Shown here piece by piece: positions 1 through 9,293 of a stretch of DNA of 64,000 nt. Position numbers and translations under genes: made by a program. The notes under the pieces were generated by a model, which was given only the letters and a program-made list of their open reading frames with translations, was not told where the DNA came from and searched no databases. Every line of letters begins with the position of its first letter. Within the stretch, counting starts at the first letter, position 1. Source of the stretch: Virgibacillus aidingensis (GTDB lineage Bacteria > Bacillota > Bacilli > Bacillales > Amphibacillaceae); contig NZ_WIXN01000019.1 of assembly GCF_010994035.1 (NCBI RefSeq), positions 1 to 64,000 on the forward strand, in the 5' to 3' direction.

Positions 1-84
1 AAGCGTACAAATACAGAGTGCCAGAAATATTGGTATTATAAGGGGACCGAGAAAAGCTTGACACAAACGAAATGGAAGTGGAGA

Positions 85-113
85 TTGACTTTATTTGACC
101 AATATGGTATTTA
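85..113 (+). promoter_or_regulatory. Probable sigma-A promoter of htpG
   Basis: TTGACT at 85-90 and TATTTA at 108-113 are separated by 17 bp, and a TG dinucleotide sits one base upstream of the -10 (TG-G-TATTTA, extended -10). The start site would lie near 120, giving an untranslated leader of about 40 nt that ends in the AAGGAGAG ribosome site of htpG. Nothing recognisable was seen in bases 1-84. Assignment is by consensus only. Confidence 0.45.
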
Positions 114-158
114 AAATAGTGGAAACTAATTTTAATATGCAGTAAGGAGAGTAGAAAG

Positions 159-2045
159 ATGGAAAAAAAAGCATTTCAGGCAGAGTCCAAACGGTTGTTG
201 GAAATGATGATCAATTCGATTTACACGAAGCATGAAGTGTTTCTGCGTGAATTGATTTCCAATGCGAGTGATGCAATTGATAAAATTTATTACCGGGCAC
301 TGACGGATGATGCCATTACTTTTGACCAAAGCAAGTACTACATTAAAATAGAGCCGGATAAGAAGAATCGTACGCTAACGATTTCCGATGCAGGGATCGG
401 GATGACCAAAGAGGAGATGGAGGAAAATCTCGGTACGATTGCCCAAAGTGGTTCACTTGCTTTTAAAAAGGAAAATGAAATTAAAGATGGCCATGACATT
501 ATAGGGCAATTTGGTGTCGGTTTTTATGCCGCTTTTATGGTGGCTGATGTCGTTACTGTGATCAGTAAAGCACTGGATTCGGATCAGGGGTATAAATGGC
601 AATCGGAGGGTACGGAAGGCTACACGATTGAACCCTATGATAAACAGGATACTGGGACAGAAATCATTCTGAAAATCAGGGAAAATGAAGAGGAAGTTGA
701 CTTTGACCAATTCCTGGAAGAACACCGTCTGCAGGAAATAGTGAAAAAGTATTCCGACTTTATTCGCTATCCGATCCGGATGAATGTAACGAAAAGCAAG
801 CCAAAAGAAGATGACAGCGATGAATATGTTGACTTTACAGAAGAAGAAACGATTAACAGCATGGTGCCCATCTGGAAGAAGAATAAAAGCGAACTGACAG
901 ATGAGGATTATGAAAATTTTTACCGGGAAAAGAATTACGGATTTGATAAACCGCTCAAACATATGCATATTAATGTGGATGGTACCATCCGCTATAATGC
1001 CATATTATACATTCCGGAAAATGCGCCTTTTGATTTTTATTCTGCGGAATATGAAAAAGGACTGGAGCTATATTCCAATGGCGTACTGATTATGAGTAAA
1101 TGTGCCGAGCTTTTGCCCGATCATTTTAGTTTTGTGAAAGGGATGGTTGATTCGGAAGACCTGTCACTGAACATTTCCAGGGAAATGCTGCAGCATGACA
1201 GACAGCTGAAGGTAATCGCAAAAAACATCCAGAAAAAAATCAAGAGTCAGCTGGAAGGTATGCTGAAGAATGAAAGAGACAAATATGAGAAGTTTTTCCA
1301 GGCCTTTGGCAGACAAATTAAATTTGGCGTGTATAACGAGTTTGGAGCCAATAAAGATGTGCTGAAGGATCTGTTGATTTTTTATTCTTCTACAGAGAAG
1401 AAACTCGTTTCCCTAAAAGAATATGTTTCCAGAATGCCGGAGGAGCAGAAATATATTTACTATGCAGCAGGGGAATCCAATGAGAAAATTGAACGCCTGC
1501 CGCAAACGGAACTGGTTGCGGATAAAGGGTATGAAATCCTCTATTTCACTGATGAAATTGATGAGTTTGCGATCCGTATACTTATGGACTATGATGGGAA
1601 GGAATTTAAGTCGGTATCAAGCAGTGACCTGGGCATTGACGAAGACGAGGAGAAGGAAAGCAAGGAACAGGAAGAAGAGCATAAAGCATTATTCAGCTAT
1701 ATGAAGGACTCCTTGAAAGGGAAAGTGACAGATGTAGTGGTTTCCAAGAGGCTGAAGTCCCATCCGGTATGCCTGTCGGCTGCAGGGGATGTTTCTGTGG
1801 AAATGGAAAAAGTGCTGAGCGCCATGCCGAATAATCAGAACATCCAGGCGGATAAAGTATTGGAAATCAATACAGATCATGAGATTTTCCCGTCTCTGCA
1901 AAGGGCATTTGAAGAAGATAAGGAAAAGCTCGAACTGTATGCCAGCCTGTTGTACAACCAGGCCATGCTGATTGAAGGATTATCCATTGAAGACCCGGTT
2001 GCTTTTACAAACGATATGTGTAAAGTCATGGCCGAAGCGAAATAA
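159..2045 (+). CDS. htpG: Hsp90-family molecular chaperone HtpG
   Basis: Cytosolic ATP-dependent chaperone of 628 residues, the normal length for bacterial HtpG. The N-terminal GHKL ATPase domain (about residues 1-215) shows the family blocks: [12 protein letters not shown] with the Mg-binding Asn, [11 protein letters not shown], and the glycine-rich lid [12 protein letters not shown]. The middle domain carries the conserved stretch with [21 protein letters not shown] near residues 325-350, whose Arg contacts the ATP gamma-phosphate in the family. The C-terminal dimerisation domain follows a Glu-rich linker near residue 500. The start has a good AAGGAGAG site. The gene appears monocistronic: own promoter in front, terminator directly behind. 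Confidence 0.97.
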   Translation: MEKKAFQAESKRLLEMMINSIYTKHEVFLRELISNASDAIDKIYYRALTDDAITFDQSKYYIKIEPDKKNRTLTISDAGIGMTKEEMEENLGTIAQSGSLAFKKENEIKDGHDIIGQFGVGFYAAFMVADVVTVISKALDSDQGYKWQSEGTEGYTIEPYDKQDTGTEIILKIRENEEEVDFDQFLEEHRLQEIVKKYSDFIRYPIRMNVTKSKPKEDDSDEYVDFTEEETINSMVPIWKKNKSELTDEDYENFYREKNYGFDKPLKHMHINVDGTIRYNAILYIPENAPFDFYSAEYEKGLELYSNGVLIMSKCAELLPDHFSFVKGMVDSEDLSLNISREMLQHDRQLKVIAKNIQKKIKSQLEGMLKNERDKYEKFFQAFGRQIKFGVYNEFGANKDVLKDLLIFYSSTEKKLVSLKEYVSRMPEEQKYIYYAAGESNEKIERLPQTELVADKGYEILYFTDEIDEFAIRILMDYDGKEFKSVSSSDLGIDEDEEKESKEQEEEHKALFSYMKDSLKGKVTDVVVSKRLKSHPVCLSAAGDVSVEMEKVLSAMPNNQNIQADKVLEINTDHEIFPSLQRAFEEDKEKLELYASLLYNQAMLIEGLSIEDPVAFTNDMCKVMAEAK

Positions 2046-2053
2046 TAAAGAAG

Positions 2054-2086
2054 GAGGAGCGGCAGTGTATATGCGCTCCTCTTTTT
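2054..2086 (+). terminator. Terminator of htpG
   Basis: GAGGAGCG at 2054-2061 pairs with CGCTCCTC at 2074-2081 and is followed by TTTTT. It begins 9 bp after the htpG stop and just overlaps the stop codon of the convergent lipoprotein gene. Confidence 0.8.
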
Positions 2087-2459
2087 ATTCTTCAGATTTA
2101 TACACTTTCCCGTCCGCAAAAATATATTTTTTACTTGATTCGCCGGTAATGGCATGGATCGTTGTGCCCTCCGCCAGCCACGTTGCTTCTCCATTGGAAA
2201 GCTGATAATCAGAGTTATTTTCTGCTTCACTGTACATTACCCGAAAGCTTACTTCACCTAATACTTCTCCCACATCCTCCTCTGTAATCCCATTAGTTTT
2301 ATCTTCATCAAGATAATAAGTGCCTTCCTGCCATTTTACGACATCCGCCCATTCTACGGATGAATGGATTTCCCTGTTTTCCGCATCACTTTCGTCCTGG
2401 ATAGAACAGCCTGATATAAAAAATAGCAAAAATAGAAACATACAGGATAATATACGCAT
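2085..2459 (-). CDS. Small lipoprotein of unknown function
   Basis: A 124-residue exported protein. The N-terminus MRILSCMFLFLLFFISGCS is a lipoprotein signal with a lipobox-like ISGC, so the mature protein would be anchored in the membrane outer leaflet through Cys18. The start at 2459 was chosen over an upstream in-frame ATG at 2492 because AAAGGAG lies 6 nt in front of it and because it places the hydrophobic segment at the terminus. The mature part is acidic, with repeated short beta-type stretches such as GTYYLDEDKTNG and KYIFADGKVYKSEE. I do not recognise a family. It is convergent with htpG and upstream of the patatin gene in the same direction. Confidence 0.7.
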   Translation of the reverse strand: MRILSCMFLFLLFFISGCSIQDESDAENREIHSSVEWADVVKWQEGTYYLDEDKTNGITEEDVGEVLGEVSFRVMYSEAENNSDYQLSNGEATWLAEGTTIHAITGESSKKYIFADGKVYKSEE

Positions 2460-2538
2460 GATTTGCTCCTTTGTACGTGAGATTTTAAACATGGCTGTTA
2501 AAGTTAGCGGATTGTATGCTGTGGTTAGGTAAGTTATT

Positions 2539-3462
2539 TCAATTAGCAGGTTCCCTTTGCTGTATTCTATTCATCTTATGTTTGTTAAAATCCCAACTTG
2601 CCAGGAATTCGGTCGCTGCATGGTAGCCGGAGGAATATAGAAAATCAATTTCGGGTTTACTCAAATCAAAATCGGTCGCGGTGATATCACCGGTAGGTAT
2701 TTGAACGGTTCGCTCTATGGAGTTTTTGTCCAGATGACGCAAATCATGTGCCTGCAGCATCGTTCTAAATATATTCTCGAATAAATGCAGGGGAGAAGGA
2801 ATGATGGAGTGACCAATTATTTTTTCTTTCATAAAATGGAACCCGATGGTCGGATGGCGGGGATTTTTCTCATCAAATATCCATATGGGAAAATTACTGA
2901 GCAGACCGCCATCCAAGATATACGACTTTTTGCCGTTTTTTCCCTTCCAGATAACAGGTCTGTAGAAAAACGGCATGGAGGTACTCATCATGACAGCTTT
3001 TGAAATTTTTACATCTGCAGGCTGCATGCCGTAACGCGGGAGATCGTCAGGGAAAATAAGCATTTTTCCATAGGAGATGTCTGATGCAATAATTTTCAAT
3101 TTCCCTTCCGGCAGGTCAGCGAAGGTTTCAATTCCTTTTTCTGCAAGAAGCCGATCCACTAAAGACGATAGATAATCATTTTTATACATTCCCAGGGAGA
3201 AAATCAGCTGTACCAGGTTTCCGATCAAAGGGATCCGGTTGACAAATGTTCTGCCGCGGAACCTGGAAAAATCCATTTGTTCCAAAGTATGTCTGATTTC
3301 CTGGCTTGTGTAGCCTGCAGCGAGTAGTGCTGCAACAACAGAGCCTGCTGAAGTCCCGGCAATCCGCATCCATTCGACATTATTTTTTTCCATTGCTTCA
3401 ATCGCTCCCGCAAAGGCGACACCTCTGACTCCGCCTCCTTCAAACACTGCATCAGCCTTCAT
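2539..3462 (-). CDS. Patatin-like phospholipase family protein
   Basis: Probable serine lipid acyl hydrolase of 307 residues, similar in layout to Bacillus YqhO. The oxyanion motif FEGGGVRGVAFAGA is near the N-terminus, the nucleophile serine lies in GTSAGS (about residue 40), and the catalytic Asp is in the DGG of YILDGGLLSNFP (about residue 185). That is the complete Ser-Asp dyad of patatins. There is no signal peptide, so action would be in the cytosol or at the inner membrane face. The ATG at 3462 is preferred to the GTG at 3471 because AAAGGGTG is spaced correctly only for the ATG. The natural substrate is unknown. Confidence 0.85.
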   Translation of the reverse strand: MKADAVFEGGGVRGVAFAGAIEAMEKNNVEWMRIAGTSAGSVVAALLAAGYTSQEIRHTLEQMDFSRFRGRTFVNRIPLIGNLVQLIFSLGMYKNDYLSSLVDRLLAEKGIETFADLPEGKLKIIASDISYGKMLIFPDDLPRYGMQPADVKISKAVMMSTSMPFFYRPVIWKGKNGKKSYILDGGLLSNFPIWIFDEKNPRHPTIGFHFMKEKIIGHSIIPSPLHLFENIFRTMLQAHDLRHLDKNSIERTVQIPTGDITATDFDLSKPEIDFLYSSGYHAATEFLASWDFNKHKMNRIQQREPAN

Positions 3463-3612
3463 TTTGATCACCCTTTATTTGTAGTTTTAAAGCATTCCAG
3501 TGTTAACAGGTATACTTTATTATATCATCGGGTTATCGTTCGCACATGAGGCTGCCGCCCTGTTTAAAAAAGAGAAGGAATGGGCAAAATAAAGGTGGTG
3601 TTTTTTTATAAT

Positions 3613-3639
3613 AAAAAAGATCCTCAACTTTAGAGGATC
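3613..3639 (-). terminator. Terminator downstream of the CMD-family gene
   Basis: Read on the minus strand, GATCCTC and GAGGATC (3639-3633 and 3625-3619) form a 7-bp stem with a 7-nt loop followed by TTTTTTATTAT. It lies about 85 nt after the stop of the gene ending at 3723. Confidence 0.65.
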
Positions 3640-3722
3640 CCGCCCTTACTAAGAAGTAAGATAATGAAAAAAATTCACCCAGGATATTTTTAGATTTTGT
3701 TGTTTGCTTCCGGCGTCTATCA

Positions 3723-4097
3723 TTAATGGGTTTTTTGATTGTAATGGTGGAACGTATCCAATGCCAGTGTAGCGCCCTGCGACAGTGCTGCGCCTCCGCC
3801 CAATGCTGAACTGATGGCAATAACTTCCATTAATTCTTCCTCTAATGCGCCATGTTCCACAGCCCCTTTTGCATGGTACATAATACAATACTCATCCTGT
3901 GCATAAATACTGATACCAAGTGCTGTCAGCTGCTTTTGTTTTTTATCCAGGGTCCCTTCCTCAAAGCAAGCTTCCGTAAAGTCAAAGAAACCTTGCATCA
4001 CTTTTGGTAACTTTTTGCTTAGCCGGCTGCTTCCCTGCTTATAATCCATAATGGACTGATCGAAATAATTAACCTGTTCTTCTTCATGGAATTCCAT
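3723..4097 (-). CDS. Carboxymuconolactone decarboxylase (AhpD-like) family protein
   Basis: A 124-residue all-helical protein of the CMD/AhpD superfamily, resembling Bacillus YdfG-type members. The family's active-site helix is recognisable as QDEYCIMYHAKGAVEHG: the distal Cys and the His four residues later are kept, but the partner Cys expected three residues before the first is Asp. A thiol-disulfide AhpD mechanism is therefore unlikely without another redox partner. The helix with LGGGAALSQGATLALDTF is typical of the family's trimer interface. ATG at 4097 has GGAG 8 nt upstream; the in-frame GTG at 4106 overlaps that site. Specific substrate unknown. Confidence 0.75.
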   Translation of the reverse strand: MEFHEEEQVNYFDQSIMDYKQGSSRLSKKLPKVMQGFFDFTEACFEEGTLDKKQKQLTALGISIYAQDEYCIMYHAKGAVEHGALEEELMEVIAISSALGGGAALSQGATLALDTFHHYNQKTH

Positions 4098-4306
4098 GCG
4101 TATCACTCCAATACTTTTTTAAAATTTTTCCAGTTCTTATCCTTTATTATTATTGTGAAATATATACAGGGAAAAAACTGGGTGAATAAATAATGCGGAT
4201 GGGTGTGAATAGTGAAGCTATAAATTTGACTTCCACCTCATTTCGTGGATAAAATAGCTAAGGTTGATTAATCTTATCTATTTAATATGATTAAAGGAGG
4301 ATTTCT

Positions 4307-5893
4307 ATGAAAAAATATATATTTTTACCTGTTCTTTTTATCACATTACTCATCTTAGCGGCTTGTGCCGGGGATCCGGAACCGGCGGAAGAAGGTGACA
4401 CTGAAGATGAAACAGGAAGTGCTGAAGATCGTTTAGTTGTAGATATTGCATCAGATCCCGTTTCGCTTGATCCGCATGCGGCAAATGACGGCAATTCTTT
4501 GTATGTGATGAATGCGATGTATGATACTTTGGTTTCACTCGATACGAATTTGGAACTGCAGCCTGCACTTGCCGAAAGCTTTGAACAAATAGAGGATACT
4601 GTCTGGGAAGCGAAAATCAGAGAAGGTGTGACGTTTCACGATGGTTCTGAATTGAATGCGGAAGTGGTAAAAGCAAACTTGGACCGTGTATTGGACCCGG
4701 ATATTGGCTCTCCCCTGGCATTTCTTTTTGACATGATCGAATCGGTAGAGGTAACCAGTGAATATACCGTGGAAATAACAACGGCATTTCCTTTTTCCGC
4801 CCTGCCGCTTCACCTGGCACATCCTGGCGGTCATATCATCAGTCTGGAGTCCATTGAAGCCGATTATGAAGCAATTGAAAATGGGGAAGACCCTTTTGCT
4901 TCTGTGAATGAAAATCCAGTCGGTACCGGTTATTTTAAATATGAGGACCGTACTCACGGGGAAAACATTACCCTGGTCAAAAATGAAGACTATTGGGGAG
5001 AGGAAGCCCAGGTGGATTCCGTCACTTTTAAAGTAGTACCCGAGGATTTGACGAGGATTGCCGAGCTTGAAACCGGGGAAGCAAATATTATTTACCCTGT
5101 GAACGCAAATGATATTGAACAAATTGATAACACAGAAGGCACCCATGTGAAACAATCCGACAGTTCCAATCTGACCTATATAGGCATGAACACGGAACGG
5201 GAACCTTTTGACGATGCACGTGTCCGCCGTGCCATAGCAATGGCTATTGACAACGAACAAATTATTGAAGGGGTTACCGATGGTGTTGCATTGCCGGCAA
5301 AAGGACCACTTGCACCGACCGTTATTGGCTATAGTGAAGCATTGACACCAATAGAAAATAATTTGGAAGAAGCTGAGCAGCTGCTGGCAGAAGCCGGTTA
5401 TGAAGATGGTTTTACGGCAACTATTGCGGCAAATGACCGGACAACGTCTGATATCGCGGAAATTGCCCAAGCCCAATTAAGTGAAATTGGCATTGAATTG
5501 GAGATAGAAATGATGGAAACAGGGGCCTATCTGGAAGTAACTGCCAATGGGGAAACAGATATGCATGTTGGCAGCTGGGGTACAGTTACGCTGGATGCTG
5601 ATTATGGGCTGTATCCAATGTTTCATTCCGAAAATGCCGGAGCACCGGGAAACAGATCTTTTTTCAGCAACGAGGAAGTAGATAATTTGCTGGAGCAGGC
5701 AAGACAAACGACAGAGGAAGAAGAAAGACTGGAGTTGTATGCACAGGCGCAGCAAATTATTATTGATGAAGCACCAATTGTACCGGTATACCATTCCGTG
5801 CTTCTGGCTGGACTCCGGGATGAGGTAGATGGATTTTACCAATATCCGAGCAGCTTTCCGTTTCTGAGAGATGTGACGTTGGAAGAGAATTAA
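4307..5893 (+). CDS. Peptide/nickel-type ABC transporter substrate-binding lipoprotein (SBP family 5)
   Basis: An extracellular solute receptor of 528 residues. The leader MKKYIFLPVLFITLLILAACAG is a lipoprotein signal with lipobox LAAC, so Cys20 should be lipidated. It is followed by a Glu/Asp-rich linker and the cluster C fold: SLDPHAAND, VTFHDGSELNAEVVKANLDR and FDDARVRRAIAMAIDNEQI are hallmark blocks of DppA/OppA/GsiB-like proteins. Length is typical. The ribosome site is a strong AAAGGAGG. No permease or ATPase genes adjoin it, so it is an orphan receptor that must work with a transporter encoded elsewhere. The ligand (oligopeptide, glutathione, nickel chelate) cannot be told from sequence alone. 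Confidence 0.88.
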   Translation: MKKYIFLPVLFITLLILAACAGDPEPAEEGDTEDETGSAEDRLVVDIASDPVSLDPHAANDGNSLYVMNAMYDTLVSLDTNLELQPALAESFEQIEDTVWEAKIREGVTFHDGSELNAEVVKANLDRVLDPDIGSPLAFLFDMIESVEVTSEYTVEITTAFPFSALPLHLAHPGGHIISLESIEADYEAIENGEDPFASVNENPVGTGYFKYEDRTHGENITLVKNEDYWGEEAQVDSVTFKVVPEDLTRIAELETGEANIIYPVNANDIEQIDNTEGTHVKQSDSSNLTYIGMNTEREPFDDARVRRAIAMAIDNEQIIEGVTDGVALPAKGPLAPTVIGYSEALTPIENNLEEAEQLLAEAGYEDGFTATIAANDRTTSDIAEIAQAQLSEIGIELEIEMMETGAYLEVTANGETDMHVGSWGTVTLDADYGLYPMFHSENAGAPGNRSFFSNEEVDNLLEQARQTTEEEERLELYAQAQQIIIDEAPIVPVYHSVLLAGLRDEVDGFYQYPSSFPFLRDVTLEEN

Positions 5894-5920
5894 TTTTCTT
5901 TTTTAAAACAGCATGTGAAA

Positions 5921-5965
5921 AAGCCGGCAAAACATTAGATTATCGATGTTTCACCGGCCTTTTTG
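5921..5965. terminator. Bidirectional terminator between convergent genes
   Basis: AAAGCCGG...AAACAT pairs with ATGTTT...CCGGCC, with a T-run on both strands (CTTTTTG and CTTTTTC). It serves the binding-protein gene on the plus strand and the convergent transporter gene on the minus strand. Confidence 0.75.
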
Positions 5966-5969
5966 CGTG

Positions 5970-7454
5970 CTAATAATCCTTGTCCCTTTTCACAAACCGA
6001 TGAATGGAAAAGACCATAACGATCATTAAGAATATAAATGGAACTGCAGAGATAATTGACATGGCTTCCAGCCCATCCAGTCCGCCGCTGAACAGAAAGG
6101 AAGCGGCAATTCCCGCTATCAGCAATCCCCAGGTAATCAGCACGGAGTTTTTGGGATCAAGGTCCCCTTTGCTTGCAAATACTCCGAGTACATAGGTGGC
6201 TGAATTAGCTGAAGTGACAAAGAAAATCGTAATGATGACAAGGGTTGCTATACTCAGTATGAGGCTGAACGGCAGACTTTCCATAACCATGAAAAGACCG
6301 GCTTCCGGAAGATCCGCAATTGTTTCGGCTATACCAGCCTCCTGGACATGCTCCAGATACAGCCCCGTACCTCCAAAAGTTACAATCCAGATCAATGAGG
6401 CAAATGCAGGCACAAACAGTACGCCAAACACAAACTGCTTTAAGGTTCTGCCGCGGGAAACACGAGCAATAAAAGTGCCGACGAATGGACTCCAGGAAAT
6501 AAGCCATGCCCAATAGAAAAAGGTCCACTCTCCAATCCATTGATTGTTTGTGTAGGGGGTTGTTTCAAGAGTAAGCGAAACAAAGCTGGATACATATTGT
6601 CCTGTCATTTTGATGATGTTTTCGCTTAGAAATACAGTTGGTCCAAGCATAAACACGACAATCATCAAAACAGCCGACATACTTAAGCTGATGACACTTA
6701 AATATAGCATTCCGCGGTTAATCCCGGTGACAACCGACGTTAAGTAAAAAACTGTAATTACTGCGATAATGCTTAATTGAAGAGAAACGGAATTTTCCCA
6801 GCCGAATACTTCGGATAATCCGCCGGCCAGCTGGACTGTGCTTAAGCCGAGTGTTGTGGCTACCCCAATGGTCGTAATTACTATAGCTAAAATATCTATC
6901 GTATGCCCAACCCGTCCGTGCACCCGCTGTCCAATCAGCGGATAAAATATAGAACTGATGAGCCCGGGCAAATCCTTTTTGAACTTGGCTATGGCGAGTC
7001 CCAATGCAATCGTGGCATAAACCGCCCATGGATGTATTCCCCAGTGAAAAATACTATACAATAAGCCGGCATCGGCAGCTTCCTGTGTTTCAGCTTCGAT
7101 GCCAGGAGGAGGTTCAACATAGTGGGATAAAGGTTCTGCAACGGCCCAGAACAAAAGACCTACACCCATTCCGGCACCAAATAACAAGCCAATCCACGAA
7201 TAATAATTATATTCCGGCTCATCCTCCTGTTTTCCGAGTTTCACATCTTTATATGGTCCAAAGCCAAGATATAAACAAAAGATCACAAAAACAGCCGTTC
7301 CAAAGACATAGATGGAGCCGACTGATTCGTTTATTGAGGTAACCAATCCTGTCAGTGTTTCCACCAGCTGTTTGGGAAAAACAAAACCCCAGATAGTAAA
7401 CATCAAAATGATAATGACAGGGATTATATTAACTAAATTAAACTTTTGCAGCAA
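5970..7454 (-). CDS. BCCT-family osmolyte transporter (glycine betaine/choline/carnitine)
   Basis: A 12-helix secondary transporter of 494 residues that imports trimethylammonium osmolytes with cation coupling. The BCCT signature blocks are present: GAGMGVGLLFWAVAEPLSHY, FHWGIHPWAVYA, and the helix 8 block WTFFYWAWLISWSPFVGTF followed by IARVSRGRT. The GMGVG sequence in helix 3 is of the betaine-transporter type. It lacks the long regulatory C-terminal tail seen in some osmosensing members. The start is a TTG at 7454; AGGAGG lies about 14 nt upstream, longer than usual, and no other in-frame start was found before it. It fits a salt-tolerant host. Exact substrate not assignable. Confidence 0.92.
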   Translation of the reverse strand: MLQKFNLVNIIPVIIILMFTIWGFVFPKQLVETLTGLVTSINESVGSIYVFGTAVFVIFCLYLGFGPYKDVKLGKQEDEPEYNYYSWIGLLFGAGMGVGLLFWAVAEPLSHYVEPPPGIEAETQEAADAGLLYSIFHWGIHPWAVYATIALGLAIAKFKKDLPGLISSIFYPLIGQRVHGRVGHTIDILAIVITTIGVATTLGLSTVQLAGGLSEVFGWENSVSLQLSIIAVITVFYLTSVVTGINRGMLYLSVISLSMSAVLMIVVFMLGPTVFLSENIIKMTGQYVSSFVSLTLETTPYTNNQWIGEWTFFYWAWLISWSPFVGTFIARVSRGRTLKQFVFGVLFVPAFASLIWIVTFGGTGLYLEHVQEAGIAETIADLPEAGLFMVMESLPFSLILSIATLVIITIFFVTSANSATYVLGVFASKGDLDPKNSVLITWGLLIAGIAASFLFSGGLDGLEAMSIISAVPFIFLMIVMVFSIHRFVKRDKDY

Positions 7455-7627
7455 TTTTATACCCGCATCCCTCCTTCAGGCAATTATTCTATACAGTTTC
7501 TTCCCAATAAAATACGGATTAAAACAGTTCCAATGGCCAAGGGTTGGGATATTTTATGAGAGTGTCCGAAAAAGCTCCGGATTTACGGATGCCACAACAT
7601 TGTCAAACATATTGAAGCTATACCATT

Positions 7628-7646
7628 GAAAACAATTATCATTATC
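7628..7646. promoter_or_regulatory. Fur box upstream of flavodoxin gene
   Basis: Read on the minus strand the 19-mer begins GATAATGATAAT and ends TTTTC; it matches 16 of 19 positions of the classic Fur box (two full GATAAT hexamers and most of the third, inverted one). It lies 65 bp before the flavodoxin start, so iron-dependent repression is expected, as known for Bacillus ykuNOP flavodoxins. Confidence 0.7.
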
Positions 7647-7710
7647 AACTAGAATGGAGTCAGGAAGATTTTTTTAACATAAACTTGTTTCTGATGGAGG
7701 GAAGCAATGA

Positions 7711-8169
7711 ATGAATAAAATTCTCATGATTTATGCAAGCCAGACCGGAAATACGGAATTAATGGCAGAGGCAATAGCTGCTTTTTTTGAAAAAAATAAC
7801 TGCGGGATTACGATGAAAACCTTTGATTTCGATCCAATAGATACGGAAGAACTTACAGCCTATGATGCAGTGCTGATCGGTACGCACACCTGGGATGATG
7901 GAGATCTGCCTTATGAAGTGGAAGACTTCTATGAAGAGCTGGAAGATGTGAATATAAAGAATCATTTATTTGCAGTCTTTGGCTCCTGTGATTCATTTTA
8001 TGATACGTACGGCGGTGCAATTGACCTGATGGGGGAGAGGCTGGAGGAACTTGGCGCCAAGGTGATTAAGCCGTGGCTGAAGGTTGACCTGGAGCCGGGT
8101 AAAGATGATATCATTGCTTGTGAAAAACTGGCAGAGCAGGTTATGCTTCACATTGGCGAAAAAGTGTAA
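7711..8169 (+). CDS. Flavodoxin
   Basis: A short-chain flavodoxin of 152 residues that carries electrons on FMN and can replace ferredoxin under iron limitation. The phosphate-binding loop is SQTGNTE at residues 11-17; the flanking isoalloxazine loops are seen as GTHTWDDGDLP and FGSCDSFYDTYGGA. It resembles Bacillus YkuN/YkuP. The upstream Fur box supports induction by iron starvation. Detail: an ATG at 7707 begins a three-codon reading frame (MNE, stop) overlapping the chosen ATG at 7711, and the GGAGGG site is better spaced for the former, so start use or translational coupling here is slightly unusual. Confidence 0.93.
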   Translation: MNKILMIYASQTGNTELMAEAIAAFFEKNNCGITMKTFDFDPIDTEELTAYDAVLIGTHTWDDGDLPYEVEDFYEELEDVNIKNHLFAVFGSCDSFYDTYGGAIDLMGERLEELGAKVIKPWLKVDLEPGKDDIIACEKLAEQVMLHIGEKV

Positions 8170-8191
8170 CAAAAAATAAGAATTGATTGGA

Positions 8192-8222
8192 AACGTTATA
8201 TATTTTTATATATAGCGTTTTT
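8192..8222 (+). terminator. Terminator of flavodoxin gene
   Basis: AACGTTATATA pairs with TATATAGCGTT (one G-U pair) and is followed by a run of T. A sequence matching the loose cre consensus at all but one position (8187-8201) overlaps its left arm; this may be coincidence. Confidence 0.65.
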
Positions 8223-8249
8223 TAATTAAAATTTAATTTCAGAAAATGC

Positions 8250-8278
8250 TTGTTAAACAAATGAAAAATCTATATTCT
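8250..8278 (+). promoter_or_regulatory. Probable promoter of murK-murR
   Basis: TTGTTA at 8250-8255 and TATTCT at 8273-8278 are separated by 17 bp. This lies 31 bp before the first start codon of the kinase gene and just after the flavodoxin terminator. Confidence 0.4.
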
Positions 8279-8309
8279 ATAAAGTGATGAGAATTTTATT
8301 GAAGGGGGG

Positions 8310-9281
8310 ATGGGGTTGAATTATTTTATCGGGATCGACGGCGGGGGAACAAAGACAAAAGGATTGCTTGCAGATGAATCCGGAAATGTCATTGCCAGTG
8401 CTGCAGCCGGTCCGAGTAATCCAAATGCAGTAAAGGAAAAGGATCTTGCAAGTGTGTTTTATGATATATTTTCTTCCATGGAACAACAGCAGAAAGGATT
8501 TGAGAAACATACTGTCTCCCTGTATGCAGGTATTTCCGGTGCTGGAAACAAAGAAAATGAAAAAGTCCTTCGGGGAATATTGAAAAAGCTTTTCCCGGAA
8601 AAGACTGCCATTAAAATAGAGGCGGATGCAGTCAATGCGCTTTATGCCGGTACATATGGGGAACCCGGCATTGTGCAAATTTCCGGAACAGGATCGATTA
8701 CTTATGGGAAAAATAGCCGGGGAACGGTGCAGCGAGTCGGCGGCTGGGGATATTTATTCGGGGATGAAGGAAGCGGCTATGATATTGGGAGAAGGGCGGT
8801 AACCGCTGCTTTAAAGGCATTTGACGGAAGAGGTCCCGATACGGTGCTTTTACAAATGCTATATGCCCATTTTCAAGTGGACAACCCGCAGGATTTAATT
8901 CGCAGGGTGTACACATCTCCATCACCAAAAAAGGAGATATCACCCCTTTCTCAAATCGTATTTCATGCATATAAGCAAAACGACAGCACAGCAAAGATGA
9001 TTGTTAATCAGACGGCAGATGAACTGGCATTAAACATAACTGCCCTTTACAAAAAAATTTTTACAGCAAGTGAAAAAACCACCATTGTTTTATCCGGCGG
9101 CATTTTTCAAGAAAGAGACATTATCCCGAAACTGCTGCGGGAACAATTGGACACATATAAGAACCTGAAGTTGGTATTGCCTGACATGTCTCCTGCCGGC
9201 GGGGCTCTAATCGGAGCTTTTCTTATGCAGGAAAGCCTTTTAGATAAGCAAAAAATAAAAAATATAATTCATACAGAATAA
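8310..9281 (+). CDS. murK: N-acetylmuramate/N-acetylglucosamine kinase, BadF/BadG/BcrA/BcrD ATPase family
   Basis: Sugar kinase of the ASKHA fold, 323 residues, that phosphorylates amino sugars at C6. The phosphate-1 loop FIGIDGGGTKTKGLLAD opens the protein, IVQISGTGSITYG matches phosphate-2, and GGWGYLFGDEGSGYDIGRRAV is the strongly conserved substrate block of NagK/MurK-type kinases. The adenosine motif is VLSGGIFQE near residue 265. Being followed by murR and murQ points to MurNAc (MurK) rather than GlcNAc alone. A TTG at 8316 is better spaced from the GGGGGG ribosome site than the ATG at 8310, which it almost touches, so the true protein may be two residues shorter. Confidence 0.88.
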   Translation: MGLNYFIGIDGGGTKTKGLLADESGNVIASAAAGPSNPNAVKEKDLASVFYDIFSSMEQQQKGFEKHTVSLYAGISGAGNKENEKVLRGILKKLFPEKTAIKIEADAVNALYAGTYGEPGIVQISGTGSITYGKNSRGTVQRVGGWGYLFGDEGSGYDIGRRAVTAALKAFDGRGPDTVLLQMLYAHFQVDNPQDLIRRVYTSPSPKKEISPLSQIVFHAYKQNDSTAKMIVNQTADELALNITALYKKIFTASEKTTIVLSGGIFQERDIIPKLLREQLDTYKNLKLVLPDMSPAGGALIGAFLMQESLLDKQKIKNIIHTE

Positions 9282-9293
9282 GAAGGTGATCCT

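Noticed and set aside
453-968. Minus-strand ORF inside htpG
   Set aside because: Shadow of a highly conserved chaperone gene with no initiation signals.
4535-5476. Long minus-strand ORF (313 codons) opposite the binding-protein gene
   Set aside because: Antisense to a well-supported gene, Cys/Phe/His-rich composition typical of shadow frames, no ribosome site.
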